Below are positions 32,768-43,125 of a stretch of 64,000 bases of DNA, in pieces. Origin of the DNA: Heterobasidion occidentale (lineage: Eukaryota; Basidiomycota; Agaricomycetes; Russulales; Bondarzewiaceae); NCBI GenBank assembly GCA_039111635.1, contig JBCAQO010000010.1, positions 1,550,001 through 1,614,000 on the forward strand, written 5' to 3'. The position numbers and the translations under genes are program-made. Below the pieces are notes generated by a model. It was not told the origin of the DNA and ran no database searches. It worked only from the letters and a program-made list of their open reading frames with translations. Every line of letters begins with the position of its first letter. The first letter of the stretch is position 1.

Positions 32768-34459
32768 ATGTCCTTGAAAACTGCCGGCCTTCTAGGCGTT
32801 GTCCTCTTCGCGCGCCACGGTGATCGCCTGGAGTTTTTCCAGGACCCGCTCACCTACAACCCCTCTGACACCGAACTCACACCACTTGGAACAGTATGTA
32901 TCTATGAATCGCCGTCGTTTTCTTGGCATATTGACAGAGTGAGGTGTCGCTAGGTTCAAGAATTTCAACTGGGAAATTTCTTGCAGAACACCTACCTCAG
33001 CACCGACTCTTCCTCAGCAATCCACAATATCTCCTTCCCAGTTGCTGATACCGAGCAACTATTGGTGCGAGCGGATGCGGCAGGCGAAGGCGAAACGATT
33101 CTCGTCTCCGTGGGTGCTTTGCTGCAGGGCTTGTTTCCGCCTACCTCCGAATTCAGTGTCACGCTCGCAAATGGTAGCACTGTTGTGGGTGCAGGTGCAG
33201 GTTACCAATTTATACCAGGTCTGTCGGGATGTGACTAGCTTTCGATGAGGCGATTCAGGTTTTTCTCTTCCTTGCTAGTGGAGTCGGTTGAGCCTAATGA
33301 GGACGTCTCCTTGAATTCTTTCACTTCGTGCCCCGTAAGCAATGCCCACATCGTTTGTTTTTGTGCAAAGCTCAAAAGGGTTGTCCAGACTTTTGATCAG
33401 CACACAGCTGACTTCTATGCCTCCCCCCAATTTTTGCAGAAGGCACAGGAGGCGGCTCCTTTTTTGAACGCCCTTGCACCATATTTGGATGGACGTTCCA
33501 CCAATTTCACAAACATGGTACGGAAATGACTTCTCCGCATGGCTGTACTTTCCTTGACTCACGTCTTTGTGCTATTTTAAGTTCAACGTACGTCTATTCG
33601 GTTCGTCATTTGCAGACAATTTGACGTTGCCCACTATTCAGATATTTGATTTCGTCAACGTGCAAAATATTCACAATGCATCGTTCCATAAGGCATTACC
33701 TCCCACATTTGTGGAACAGGCATACGACTTCGCGAACTTCCACGAGAATGGCGTGTTCAGCGACACATCCCCCAACGGCATCGGAAACGGTCAGTGCTCA
33801 TGGTGTTTGCTCACCTTCTATCCTAAGTCCGCACTGATGTGATTCAATTACTCGAACAGTTGCTATTCGCACGGCTCTCCCGTCCATCTTCAGCTCTCTC
33901 AACCGCATCGCCGACCCCTCAGACTCTCTGAAACTGGCTCTCAACGAGATCTCGTACAAGCCTTTCATCAGCTTCTTCAATATTACTGCTGCAAGTGTGG
34001 ATTGGAACGGAAATGGAATCGCTGAGCCGCTGTTTGGAATTGGTCAGTCCGCCCTACGTCTCTCGGTCAAACCCACTGAGTTAGGCGCTACGACAGTTGA
34101 CTATGCCTCTGCTCTCGCCATCGAACTGCACCCGCCTGGCCATTACGGTCAAGGCTCGGGCTCGGATAATGGTTCAGGAGGAAGCTCGACCGAGCCGTTC
34201 ATTACGGTGAAATTCAAGAATGGAACGTCTGATTCCTCTTTCCATCCTGTCACTCTCGGCCTCTTTGGCGGAAACGCCACTAGCATCCCACTGAGCACCT
34301 TCGTGAACACACTCCAAGTACGTAGATCTGCAAACACAGGGTGCGCTTACTGACCCGGAATTCATTGTTTGGCAGTCCGCAGCGGTAAACGGCACGGCTC
34401 AGTGGTGTACAGAGTGTCACCAACAGTCATTGAGGGGATGTGCAGGATGTTCGGCTTGA
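32768..34459 (+). CDS. Histidine-acid-phosphatase / phosphoglycerate-mutase-like protein
   Basis: Multi-exon member of the branch-2 histidine phosphatase superfamily, in a basidiomycete subfamily. The phosphate-binding motif FARHGDRLEF lies only about 15 residues from the N-terminus, after a hydrophobic stretch AGLLGVVLF that acts as the first core strand. Later landmarks are NTYLSTDSSS, GALLQGLFPPTSEF, ESVEPNEDVSLNSFTSCP, TADFYASPQFLQKAQEA, IFDFVNVQNIHNASFH, PTFVEQAYDFANFHENGVF, SLNRIADPSDSLKLALNEIS, VDYASALAIELHPPG and the cysteine-rich end WCTECHQQSLRGC. The usual second catalytic HD pair is not evident where it would be expected (before VDYASALAIEL), and no cleavable signal peptide is seen. 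Activity is therefore uncertain. The ending GCAGCSA is abrupt; I recall longer relatives that continue into a membrane span. Confidence 0.78.
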
Positions 34460-35099
34460 TTGAAAGTTACCCTGCGTGGCAGCCCTCAGGAACGAGCCGG
34501 TCATATGAACTTTATATGGAGCACAACTGTTTCAGTTTGGCGCTGCAGACATATACATTTGTTTTGTATTGACATTGAAGAGCTGAAGGCACACATGACC
34601 CGCAACCAGTTCGTTATGGACGTGAGATGGGCATGGAATGATCCAGAACTTATTTTGCGTTGTGCTGACACTTCAAATCACTACTCACGATCGACAGCCG
34701 AGGGAATAAGAAACGAAGACATGAGAAGAGTGCACATTATATCCACATACGTCGGTGATATCGTACAGTGGTTCCTGGATCGATGTATGCGAGACCGGGA
34801 AAAGTAGAAGCTTTTGCTGTAGTAATGATGCTGGGAAAGAAACTGAATCAAATGAATCCAAAAATACAAACGGTCAAAGGACATAAGGTGCGATGTGGAA
34901 AACGAAGAAAAAAAATCAGAGAATGAAAATATACCGACGTAGTCAGCAGCGATGTCTCTCCGTCAACAGAGTGATGCCGAAATCGAATATGCGAGTGTAA
35001 GTGATGAATCGATGATGCGAAATACCCTTCCTCCACCTTTGACCCCACGTCTTGACTGGCCATCATATATATTGACCAGGCTGAAATAATGAAGCCGGC
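34460..35099. other. Convergent intergenic region
   Basis: It lies between the 3' ends of the phosphatase-like gene (+) and the SPIN90/Ldb17-like gene (-). No gene-like content was seen. AT-rich runs near 34880-34930 fit 3' untranslated sequence. Confidence 0.5.
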
Positions 35100-37659
35100 C
35101 TACGCCCTGGCAAACTTCTGAAGCGAGCTCAGCGTAGGCGTCGATGTGGAAGATTTAATTGTTGTGATAGTAGCTCCGCCGTTCGTCTGCCCGAGGGTCA
35201 CTGGCACTGCAGGTGGCTTTCGTCGTTTCGGTGGTGGAGCAGGAGCGGAGCGTCTCTGTGGCGGCTTTTTAGCAGTCGCGTCTGTGTTCACAGTCCCCGG
35301 CGGTGCAACAGCGTTTGCTGACATCGTTGAAAGAACTGATTGGGACGACATGACAGAGGCGGGTGACAGAGGAGGTGAGGCCGTGGTAGTAGTGGAGGAT
35401 GGTGGGAAGGCCGACGGATGCTGATGATATGGCGACACGATCCCGTCAACGCCAGTTCCAAGAGAATTGGCTCGTATAGGCGAAATGGGACCATCTTTCT
35501 CTCGTTGACGTTCCTCATAACGATTGTTGTTTGCGCGCTGGCCCAAGTCGGTCGAGTTGATCCTGTCCCGCCTCTTAGATGATGAAGTCGACGTAGCCAC
35601 AGCTATGCCTGGCAAGCTCAAAACACTGTCGTTGTTAGGCCTCCGAAGAGCCTCCAGTCCCTTGTGCACTACCCCGCCGCCACCAGATGCAGGCACTAGT
35701 GTCCTCAAGTTCTCAACACTCCTACTACTCTTGTTCGACTTCTTGAGCGACCCATGTCTTTCAAAGGCAGGCGGCACGAAGTACTCTTGCTTGGCAACCT
35801 GATCGTTACTTGGGCTCGATGTGCGGTCGAGGTCCGCAATTGCGAGCTTGCCCGCAGCACCCTTGCGCAACTGCACGCACCACTCGCCGCTGAGACACCG
35901 CTCCACCAGCCGTCGTGTTGTCGCGCTCACGTCGCGGATCTCCGGGTGCTCGACCAAAGACTCGAGGGTGCGCACAATTTGCGGACGTTTGTAGGGTACC
36001 TGGCGAAGCTGTGTTTTCGTCAAGAGCGGGTGCAGGACGCGAAGATAGGTGTGACGAAGCTGCAGATGTGTCGAACGTGTCCATGAGCAATTGGTTTGCA
36101 GGCGAGCGAGAAACGTAAACTCACAGATTCGGACTCTTCGTCGAGGTCCCCAAGTTCGCGCAGGAAAACATCGACAAGGACGCACAAGTCGTTGGTGTAA
36201 AAATATTCGGACGTGCCCTTTGTCGTAAATAGTAGATAGAGAATTTTGAGGACTAGAAGCTGCATCACGAGGTCTTCAGATGACCGGCCTGAGAAGCGCC
36301 AAACTGTCAGCGTAGGTCATGAAACACTAATGGATTCGACAGACCGGCGCGATTGAGCATGAAAATCATATTCCCCCCAAAGGTTTGACTCAGCCCCAGA
36401 CGTCGCATCAATACTTGCAAGACACGGTTGTCTGCCGCCTGTTGAGCAGATTCATATTCCTTGGCCGCCGGATCAGACGGCAGTGGTTTCAGGGATGCCA
36501 CCATGAATTGTTCATTCAGGGCAACCTGGCGGACATCCGATGTTCAAATTCGGACCAGGTTATCCGAGCAGAAGGACGTACAATCAACTTGATTACCGAG
36601 TAATTGAATGTCTCATCCTGCATATTTCGCGTCTGCTCTACAAGATCGAAAAGACGGTCGATAAAATCGTCGCCGAATATTCCTTGAGGAACAAACTCAG
36701 CTCTCGCCGGGAATCAAAGAGCAAATAATATCACTCACGCAATTCTTGCTTGGTGAGCTTCGATGCCCTGCACACTTCATACAACAGCCTAACCCCCAAC
36801 GATCTTAACATGGCCTCGATCGGGATTCCCAGACCTTTCCAGCCTGTGCTAGGCCCTGTCACAGAGCCTGAGTATGTATCCTCGATCTCCGGGTCGATGT
36901 CTACGAGGACATGGTCCATGAGTAGTGGAAGTATGGGCTGCCAGCGCTTGTACGAGCGAAGGAAGGAAGGATGACGTCGTCCATGCAGCACAAGGACGTT
37001 GTACAATATGAGTTGATGATGTGGATCTGTGTTCTATATGACAAGGTTGGAAGAGCCCTATGAGATAGCAGAAAAGGAAGATTGGCAGAGCGGCGCACCG
37101 ATGTAGCCTCGTCCGTCAGAATTTCGCACATTCTTTCCGAGTGGAATGTGAATAACTCTGAGTCGAGAAGGAGCTCGCAGGCATGTTCAAGCTGTAATGG
37201 GCTCTGTAAATATTGTTCTGCTCAGGGCCGTGTTAGCTGAGGAAATAGTTTAGGTAAAGATGAAGCAGAGTGCTCACCATGGTACGTAGCGCAGAACGAG
37301 ATGTACCTCTTCAAAGTCGAGTCCAGACTCGAGAGCGTGGCATTATTTGGAATACGTAGGATATCTTCGAGCTCTAAACGCGGAAAAGGAAAGGAGGTTC
37401 GTCGAAATTAGATGACGGGAGAAAGAAGACAGCTCTTGCGGGTTCTGAAATGAAAACAGCACGCACCGGACCAGAATTGTTGTGCGTTCTCAATCAGGTA
37501 GACAATCCCGAACGCATCATCCATTGTCGAATGTGCAGCTGAAGTTGCTGCGTCGCTGCGGACGGGCTCTGCAGTGTCCTCGTCGTTGACGTCTAGAAAT
37601 ACAGTGATCCGGTCCTTTGCTCCACGCACAGGCACATTCATTTTCCCACGCACATTCAT
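35100..37659 (-). CDS. SPIN90/Ldb17 (WISH-DIP-SPIN90) family actin regulator
   Basis: Multi-exon protein with the armadillo-like helical (leucine-rich) domain of the SPIN90/Ldb17/Dip1 family. These proteins activate Arp2/3 complex to seed branched-actin networks at endocytic patches. The N-terminus from the ATG at 37659 includes DAFGIVYLIENAQQFWSEL with EDIL. Helical segments follow: SLDSTLKRYISFCATYH, LEHACELLLDSELFTFHSER, MYNVLVLHGRRHPSFLRSYK, FGGNMIFMLNRA, LVLKILYLLFTTKGTSEYF with YTNDLCVLVDVFLRELGDL, and LRHTYLRVLHPLLTKTQLR ending in VPYKRPQI. The long last exon adds about 270 disordered residues with Pro-rich PAPPPKRRKPPAVP, a likely SH3-binding region. The frame is intact. Yeast Ldb17 and fission-yeast Dip1 share the folded domain; the tail varies between species. 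Confidence 0.85.
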
Positions 37660-38031
37660 CTGCTCCGATCGTTCACATCGATGTCAACAGCTCTAGACCA
37701 CCTTCACACTCGCTTCGAGCAACGACGACAACCTCAGCGATATCATTGAGGTCTCGTCAGAGGTGCTTGTTGCTGATATCAGACCGTTGTGCATGACAGT
37801 CGCCAGCTGTATCTCCATCTTCTCCGTAAGCAAGGCTTTTTTCTTCAGGAATTGATGATCTCCAGAGCCCCACTGCATGTACAGTAGTGTATATAGATTA
37901 CCTGTTTGGAAGACGTCCACAATCTGTGGCGGTCTCCGGTCTGAGTTTGTCGCTGACCTTCATGTCCACATCGATCGATGAACCGTAAGTACACAATGTA
38001 ACATCCAGGTTCCATCTCGCCCGCAGTCAGG
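37660..38031. other. Short divergent promoter region
   Basis: 372 bp separate the start codons of the SPIN90/Ldb17-like gene (-) and the F-box gene (+), so they probably share a bidirectional promoter. A possible 5' non-coding exon of the F-box gene cannot be excluded, because its ATG follows directly after CAG. Confidence 0.45.
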
Positions 38032-39498
38032 ATGAGTGGATTGTTCATTCTCCCAACAGAACTCATTGAGAAAGCTCTGAAGCATCTTGATCAGCATTCC
38101 ATCTTGACATGCAGACGGGTGAGCGTTCCTCTGTGTTGCTGAGGTCCTTCCAGTGATGGGGGCGGACGCTAACGCATCGCCACTGGGCTGTCGTAGGTTT
38201 GTCGCAGCTTACATGCTCTGATTGATGGCTCAACAGCGATCCAATTTGCGATTGCGGTTGGATTCTCCGGACAAGAGGACGGAATTTACAGTCTTCTCGG
38301 TGTGAGCGAGCGTTTGCAGATGCTAGCAGATCACGAAACTGCCTGGAAAACGCTTCAGTGGCGAGAGTACACATGTATTCCTACGAAGGGAGAGATGGTT
38401 GCGCTTCAAGGAGGTGTATATGCGGAAGGCGACGATACACATTGCATTATGTTCTTTACACAGCTTCATTCTCGCCTACGAGGCATCGGTGCGAAGGAGT
38501 GGCAAGTTAATCTTGAATTTCCTTTCATGGATGCAGCTATCGACCCAACTCAGGATTTGCTTGTCACGGTCTGGTGTGTTTCACTCCAAGATTTGACGAC
38601 ACCCTTGCTAACATACCACTGCGCTCAGTCGAGATGCCTCACGCCATATATATCTATTGTCGATGTCTTCTGGAGATACCCATCCTGCTGCCACTGTATC
38701 ACCTATATCGCCACCTGCTATCCCACGACTCGAAGATGCTCCTGAATGCGTCGTTGTCATAGACCGTGACCGTCTCGGTATCTTGGCCATCATTGGTGAT
38801 GATCGAGAGTTAGTGATATGGAATTGGAAGACTGGTACGATTATTATGGTAAAGCAGCGCACTTGGCATACCTGGATGCCGATCTCTGATGGTTTGTCTC
38901 ATAGTGGCTGGCTGGAAGAGGACTCCTTTCGCCACCAATTTTCCTAGACGAACGCTTCGTCCTATTGGGACGTTTCTTTGAATCACCTGGAGATAATCAC
39001 CGTTGTGCAGAGCTGGTAATCTACGACCTGCAAGCCACTTCTCCACAAAGAATGGATGTGGCAAGCGCGCCGTGTCACTGCACATTTCAATTTCCTCCAG
39101 AGTGTGATATCCAGGCCATTTTTACAGATCTGCACGTCCCGTTTCGTGCCTCACCCAGGGATCGGCTTCTTCTCGTACACGATTACGACAAATCCTTCTT
39201 CATTCGCTCACAATTTCTACTAGATCGTTGCTATGACCCCGGATTGCTCGAAAGTCACCATGTATGGTCCTGGAGTGCCTGGTGCTCCAATCTTGATGAT
39301 TGGGCACAGCCCCAGTTCTCAGTTCACCAACCGACTCCAATGTATGGCTGCATTTCATACATGCGATTCATCGAAAATCTGCGCTCCACTGCACCTGGCG
39401 ATGATAGGCCCCACCTTCGGGTACATGATCTCCATCCTGAGCGGATTGTCTCGCACAAGGACCTTATCCTGCCGTTTGAAGCCTCCCAAATTCGATGA
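38032..39498 (+). CDS. F-box protein
   Basis: The N-terminus from the ATG at 38032 reads FILPTELIEKALKHLDQHS, then ILTCRRVCRSLHALIDGS. This is a complete F-box, split by an intron of about 75 nt. The rest follows the pattern of a large Agaricomycete F-box family: ERLQMLADHETAWKTLQWRE, FPFMDAAIDPTQDLLV, SSGDTHPAATV, RDRLGILAIIGDDRELVIWN with WKTG, then ERFVLLGRFFESPGDN and VHDLHPERIVSHKDLILPFE. The C-terminal part probably forms a beta-propeller-like substrate-binding region. F-box proteins link substrates to SCF ubiquitin ligases through Skp1. The target is unknown. The stop at 39498 may be earlier than in some relatives; a further exon near 39640-39985 cannot be excluded. Confidence 0.82.
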
Positions 39499-41071
39499 TC
39501 ATGCTCAGTCCAGATACGGTCATAGTTTATGATCATCAAGTGCGTAATCTGCTGTTTGGACGCCTCTATCTAGCTGGGTCAGATAACGCTCATGACGTGT
39601 TTCTGCAGAGGAGGAAAATTCATTACTACACTTTCTGAACCTTGCAATATCAGCATATGGGTGAGTGCGTTGCCAATCTGGAAATGTCTGCCCGACTTTA
39701 CATCACCACAATTCATGTAGCTCTTCTCAAAGATAGAGCACTGCTTTGAGGCAATCATCATACGCGGGCGAAGATTATGGCTGTTGTCATCTACGAGGAA
39801 CGCATGTACTTATATTCGAATAACAATTCAAAATCTCTGACAAAACGTATCGGAGCGGGACGGAAATGTCAGACTGTCGTCTCAGACTGGGCGAAGCAAG
39901 AGCGAGGGCCCTGGAGAGATCTCTCCTTGAAAACGTTTCCTGGCGCAACTTGTTGGTGTCTGCACGGCGCCATATACATTTACTAAAGGAATATCCTAGG
40001 GATGAATGTCTTCTTTGTTTCGAAATTATCGTGTGATTGCGGTGCGCCGCATGTCCAAACGAGATCAGGCTGGTGAGTATGGTCCGTGGATTGTGATACT
40101 GTACGCTGCATTGTCGTGGAGCGATAGGCGCGAGGTAGTGTAAGGTACTCACCTGTTTTGTTTCTGTAGGTGTCGTTTACAGCACTGTATCCGGCTGACG
40201 GCATGTTCACCGAGCTCACTTGTATGTTGTATGTCTTTTGGAAGAGAAGAGATAATGGTTATTATCGAGAAATCGTCAAAGGGTAGATACAGTGGGCGCT
40301 GCCCTCAGAGAGACCGGACCTGGTCAATAATTAATCACGGACCATGAAGCGAGTGGGTCTAGGCCGTGGACCAAAGGTCGAAAAACAATCGGTCGAGGGT
40401 TTGCGGAGAATGCGACCTGCTGAACTTAACTTGACTCTCTTCCGCTCGCTGGCACCTCCTTCCCAGTTCTGGCGACGTGCTTGCGGCGTAAGCTATGGAC
40501 AATCATATAGCCAGATAACCTCTAGTTCGTTGACAGATAGCCGCACAGAGTCCACCGACACCTGTTAACACGGATCATCGAGGTGGCTCTGGCATGAGCT
40601 GGCATGTCAGCCAGGTTGCATCAAGGCACAGAGGAGCGAGGAGTCTCTGGGCGCCGAGGAGATTGGAAAGAGAGCCAGCGTGATTGGGCAGGTCAATTTT
40701 CCACGATGAGTGTCAGCTTCGCGAGCAAGCATGGAGTGCAAGGTGAGTGTCGGTTTTTATGCCAGAGTCGTAATTCATGTGTGTGGGGCGTAAAGGCGGG
40801 AACAGCGCTCGTGCTGGCTGGACGGGGTGCTAGAGCGAGGGCGAGCGTTCGTGCCTGCTGTCGACGGCGGCTGGAAGGCGACTGACGTCAAACTTTGTGG
40901 CTGCCGAAAAGCCGGCTGTGTAAGCAGGCGTCCGCTCCGAATAAACACTGCAATTGGACCTTCTCGTCTGTTCCACTCTTTCATCTCCTCCCCTCCAGTC
41001 TAATCATCCTCTCTAGCTAGATATCCCTTCCTCCCTTCACGAAAAGAAATATTTGAGCGAGCCGTCTAGTC
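39499..41071. other. Intergenic region, no gene called
   Basis: It holds the 3' flank of the F-box gene and the promoter of the iron transporter. Frames at 39777-39986 and 40344-40885 are short and show no motif. Pyrimidine-rich leader sequence lies at about 40975-41035. Confidence 0.45.
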
Positions 41072-42572
41072 ATGTCCTCCCTGCACCCTGACACCGCGCA
41101 CGCCGCGGCGGTCATGCCTCTCCCCCATCGTCGCGACTCCACCTCCGCGAAAAACAAGCCACCAGTCTGGGCGGTCGACAGCACGATCGCGCCTACCGTA
41201 CCAGCACCTCTGACCGCCAAGTGCTCACGACACGAGACCGGACGGAAAGGTGTTTGCTGCAAGGAGCTCAGGGGAGACGATGAGCGGACGTTGGTCGACC
41301 CGGATGTGGTCCGAGATGTGTACGTCCTTGTTCATTTCCTTCTACTTTCTTTCCGGTACAATTTTCCGTCGAATGCGCCTCGACGGTTGGAGAGTGTTGG
41401 GGCGCACGCTTACAGTGCACACCCGCGCAGCACGTCTTTCACGGCTGCCCGTGAAGTGTTACAAAAATGTGCCCCATGTGCATTTCACGACCTCCACCAT
41501 GCAGTCACGCTTATTATAGCACATCCTTCGAAATGATCGTCCACATTTCTCGCTTTGTGCGGCCACATGGTGGCGCGAACTGTCCTCGTGCACACTTCTC
41601 TTCATCCCGTCTCCCGTCCAGAACGCTTCCGATAAGCCCCCGTTCATTTCCGCCAAAGGAAATTTATTTTTCCCGTTCTATACCTACCGATCTCCCTTTA
41701 TACTTCCTACTTTCCCATGTGCTGATTGGCCGCTGCGCGCAGTGTCATCGGGCTCTCCGACGGCTTGACAGTTCCCTTTGCGCTCACAGCGGGTCTCTCT
41801 TCGCTCGGCGAATCGAAGCTGGTCGTGCTCGGCGGTATCGCCGAACTTATCGCCGGTGCCCTCTCTATGGGCATTGGCGGCTTCCTCGCGTCGCAGGCAG
41901 AGCGCGACCACTACCGATACCTGCGCCGCACGACCGCCGCGCGGGTGCTGCGCTCGTGCGACGGCGAGATGGAGCGCGAGGTGCACGCCGTGCTGGGCCG
42001 CGTGGGCGTCGACGAGAAGGTCTCGCGCCAGGTGACGCGCAGCTTGCTCGAGGCGGAGATGAGCGTGAGCGGGAGCGCAAGTGACGTCAGTTCCCATCAC
42101 AATCACGCGTCGAGCTCGGTTGGGAGCGTGAGCGATGAGGAGGAGGCGGCGCTGCGGTGGAGTGAGGACGTGGGTGTCACGCCGTTCTTGCTCAAGTTCG
42201 GCGAAGGGCTCGGTGCGTCCAACCGTCTCCTCCCGTCCACTTGACGTTCGTTTAACTGATCGCTTTCGAAACGCAGAGGAAGTCCCGACGAAGCGCCTGT
42301 ATCTCTCCGCGTTCACGATCGGGATGGGATACTTCCTTGGCGGGCTGATCCCGCTTTTGCCGTATTTCTTCATCGAGCGCGCGCACGTCGCGCTCATCTA
42401 CTCGTGTCTGTTCACGGGCATCATACTGCTCGTGTTTGGGGCCGTGAAGGCGCGCATCACGGGTGCAGGGCAAGGTGTCGGCGGGTACGTCTGGGGCGCG
42501 GTGAGCACGCTGTTGGTGGGTGGCGCGGCCGCTGCGGCTGCATATGGGATCGTCGCGTTGATGGAGAAGTGA
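41072..42572 (+). CDS. CCC1/VIT1-type vacuolar iron (manganese) transporter
   Basis: Exons 41072..41319, 41743..42212 and 42277..42572 join to 337 residues plus stop. A polar N-terminal region of about 83 residues precedes DVVIGLSDGLTVPFALTAGL, the signature first helix of VIT/CCC1 proteins. The second helix GGIAELIAGALSMGIGGFLA follows. The cytosolic metal-binding region has the Glu-rich runs EMEREVHAVL and LLEAEMSV. Three further helices come after: YLSAFTIGMGYFLGGLIPLL, VALIYSCLFTGIILLVFGAV and VSTLLVGGAAAAAAYGIVAL. The protein moves cytosolic Fe2+/Mn2+ into the vacuole in exchange for protons. Both splice joins preserve family residues exactly (gt|t GTC ATC; g|ag GAA). The first intron, 423 nt, is several times longer than others in the window. 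Confidence 0.93.
41320..41742 (+). other. Unusually long first intron of the iron transporter
   Basis: Donor GTACGT at 41320 and acceptor GCGCAG at 41741-41742 place a 423-nt intron exactly before the first membrane helix. The flanking codon joins to give DVVIGLSDG, which confirms the splice. Most introns in this window are 50-80 nt. The intron carries CT-rich stretches but no recognised element. Confidence 0.8.
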
Positions 42573-43125
42573 TCGGCCGCCCACACAAACCTTCTCCGCC
42601 GTCACAGCTTCCTCTCGTCTCTTACAAAGAGGTTTTTTTTGTCCTGTCTATTACTTGAGCGCGGCCCCCTCTGCAGCCGTTTATAATCTTCGGTCGCTCG
42701 TCAGCCTGTTGCCTTCAGCATCCACTCAGTCTCTTTTACTACACTTCGTATTATTTCTACGCCTACCCTTCTTTGTATTGGCTCGATCATTTTCTTTCCG
42801 CTTCTTGTGTACCTCTATACAGCAGGCGACAGTAGATTCTTGGCTTGTTCCCGACCATGGGATTGATCGAAGTGGACGTGTGTATTCCGTGTTTATTCCG
42901 TGTTCGCGCGAAGTCGTTTGGAATGCCGGGTAGTCGGTTTCCCTTTCCTCGACCTCTGTCGCTGCGTTGGAGAGATTGTTGAGATCCACGCGTTCGTGAG
43001 ACGTTAGGCTCGCTCGTCCAGCGAACAGCTGATCCTTCCGAAGGCGGAAGCTGAGTACTGCCGTGAGTGCATGATTTCCGGGTGCACCGTCCAATATATG
43101 CCGAGCACCGACTCACGACTGAAAC
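42573..43125. other. Intergenic region between two plus-strand genes
   Basis: 3' flank of the transporter with T-rich runs (42630-42640) and the promoter of the VWA8-like gene. No further gene-like frame was recognised. Confidence 0.5.

Noticed and set aside
41684..42397. Minus-strand open frame of 237 codons opposite the iron transporter
   Set aside because: It is a GC-rich shadow of the well-supported CCC1/VIT1 exons on the plus strand.
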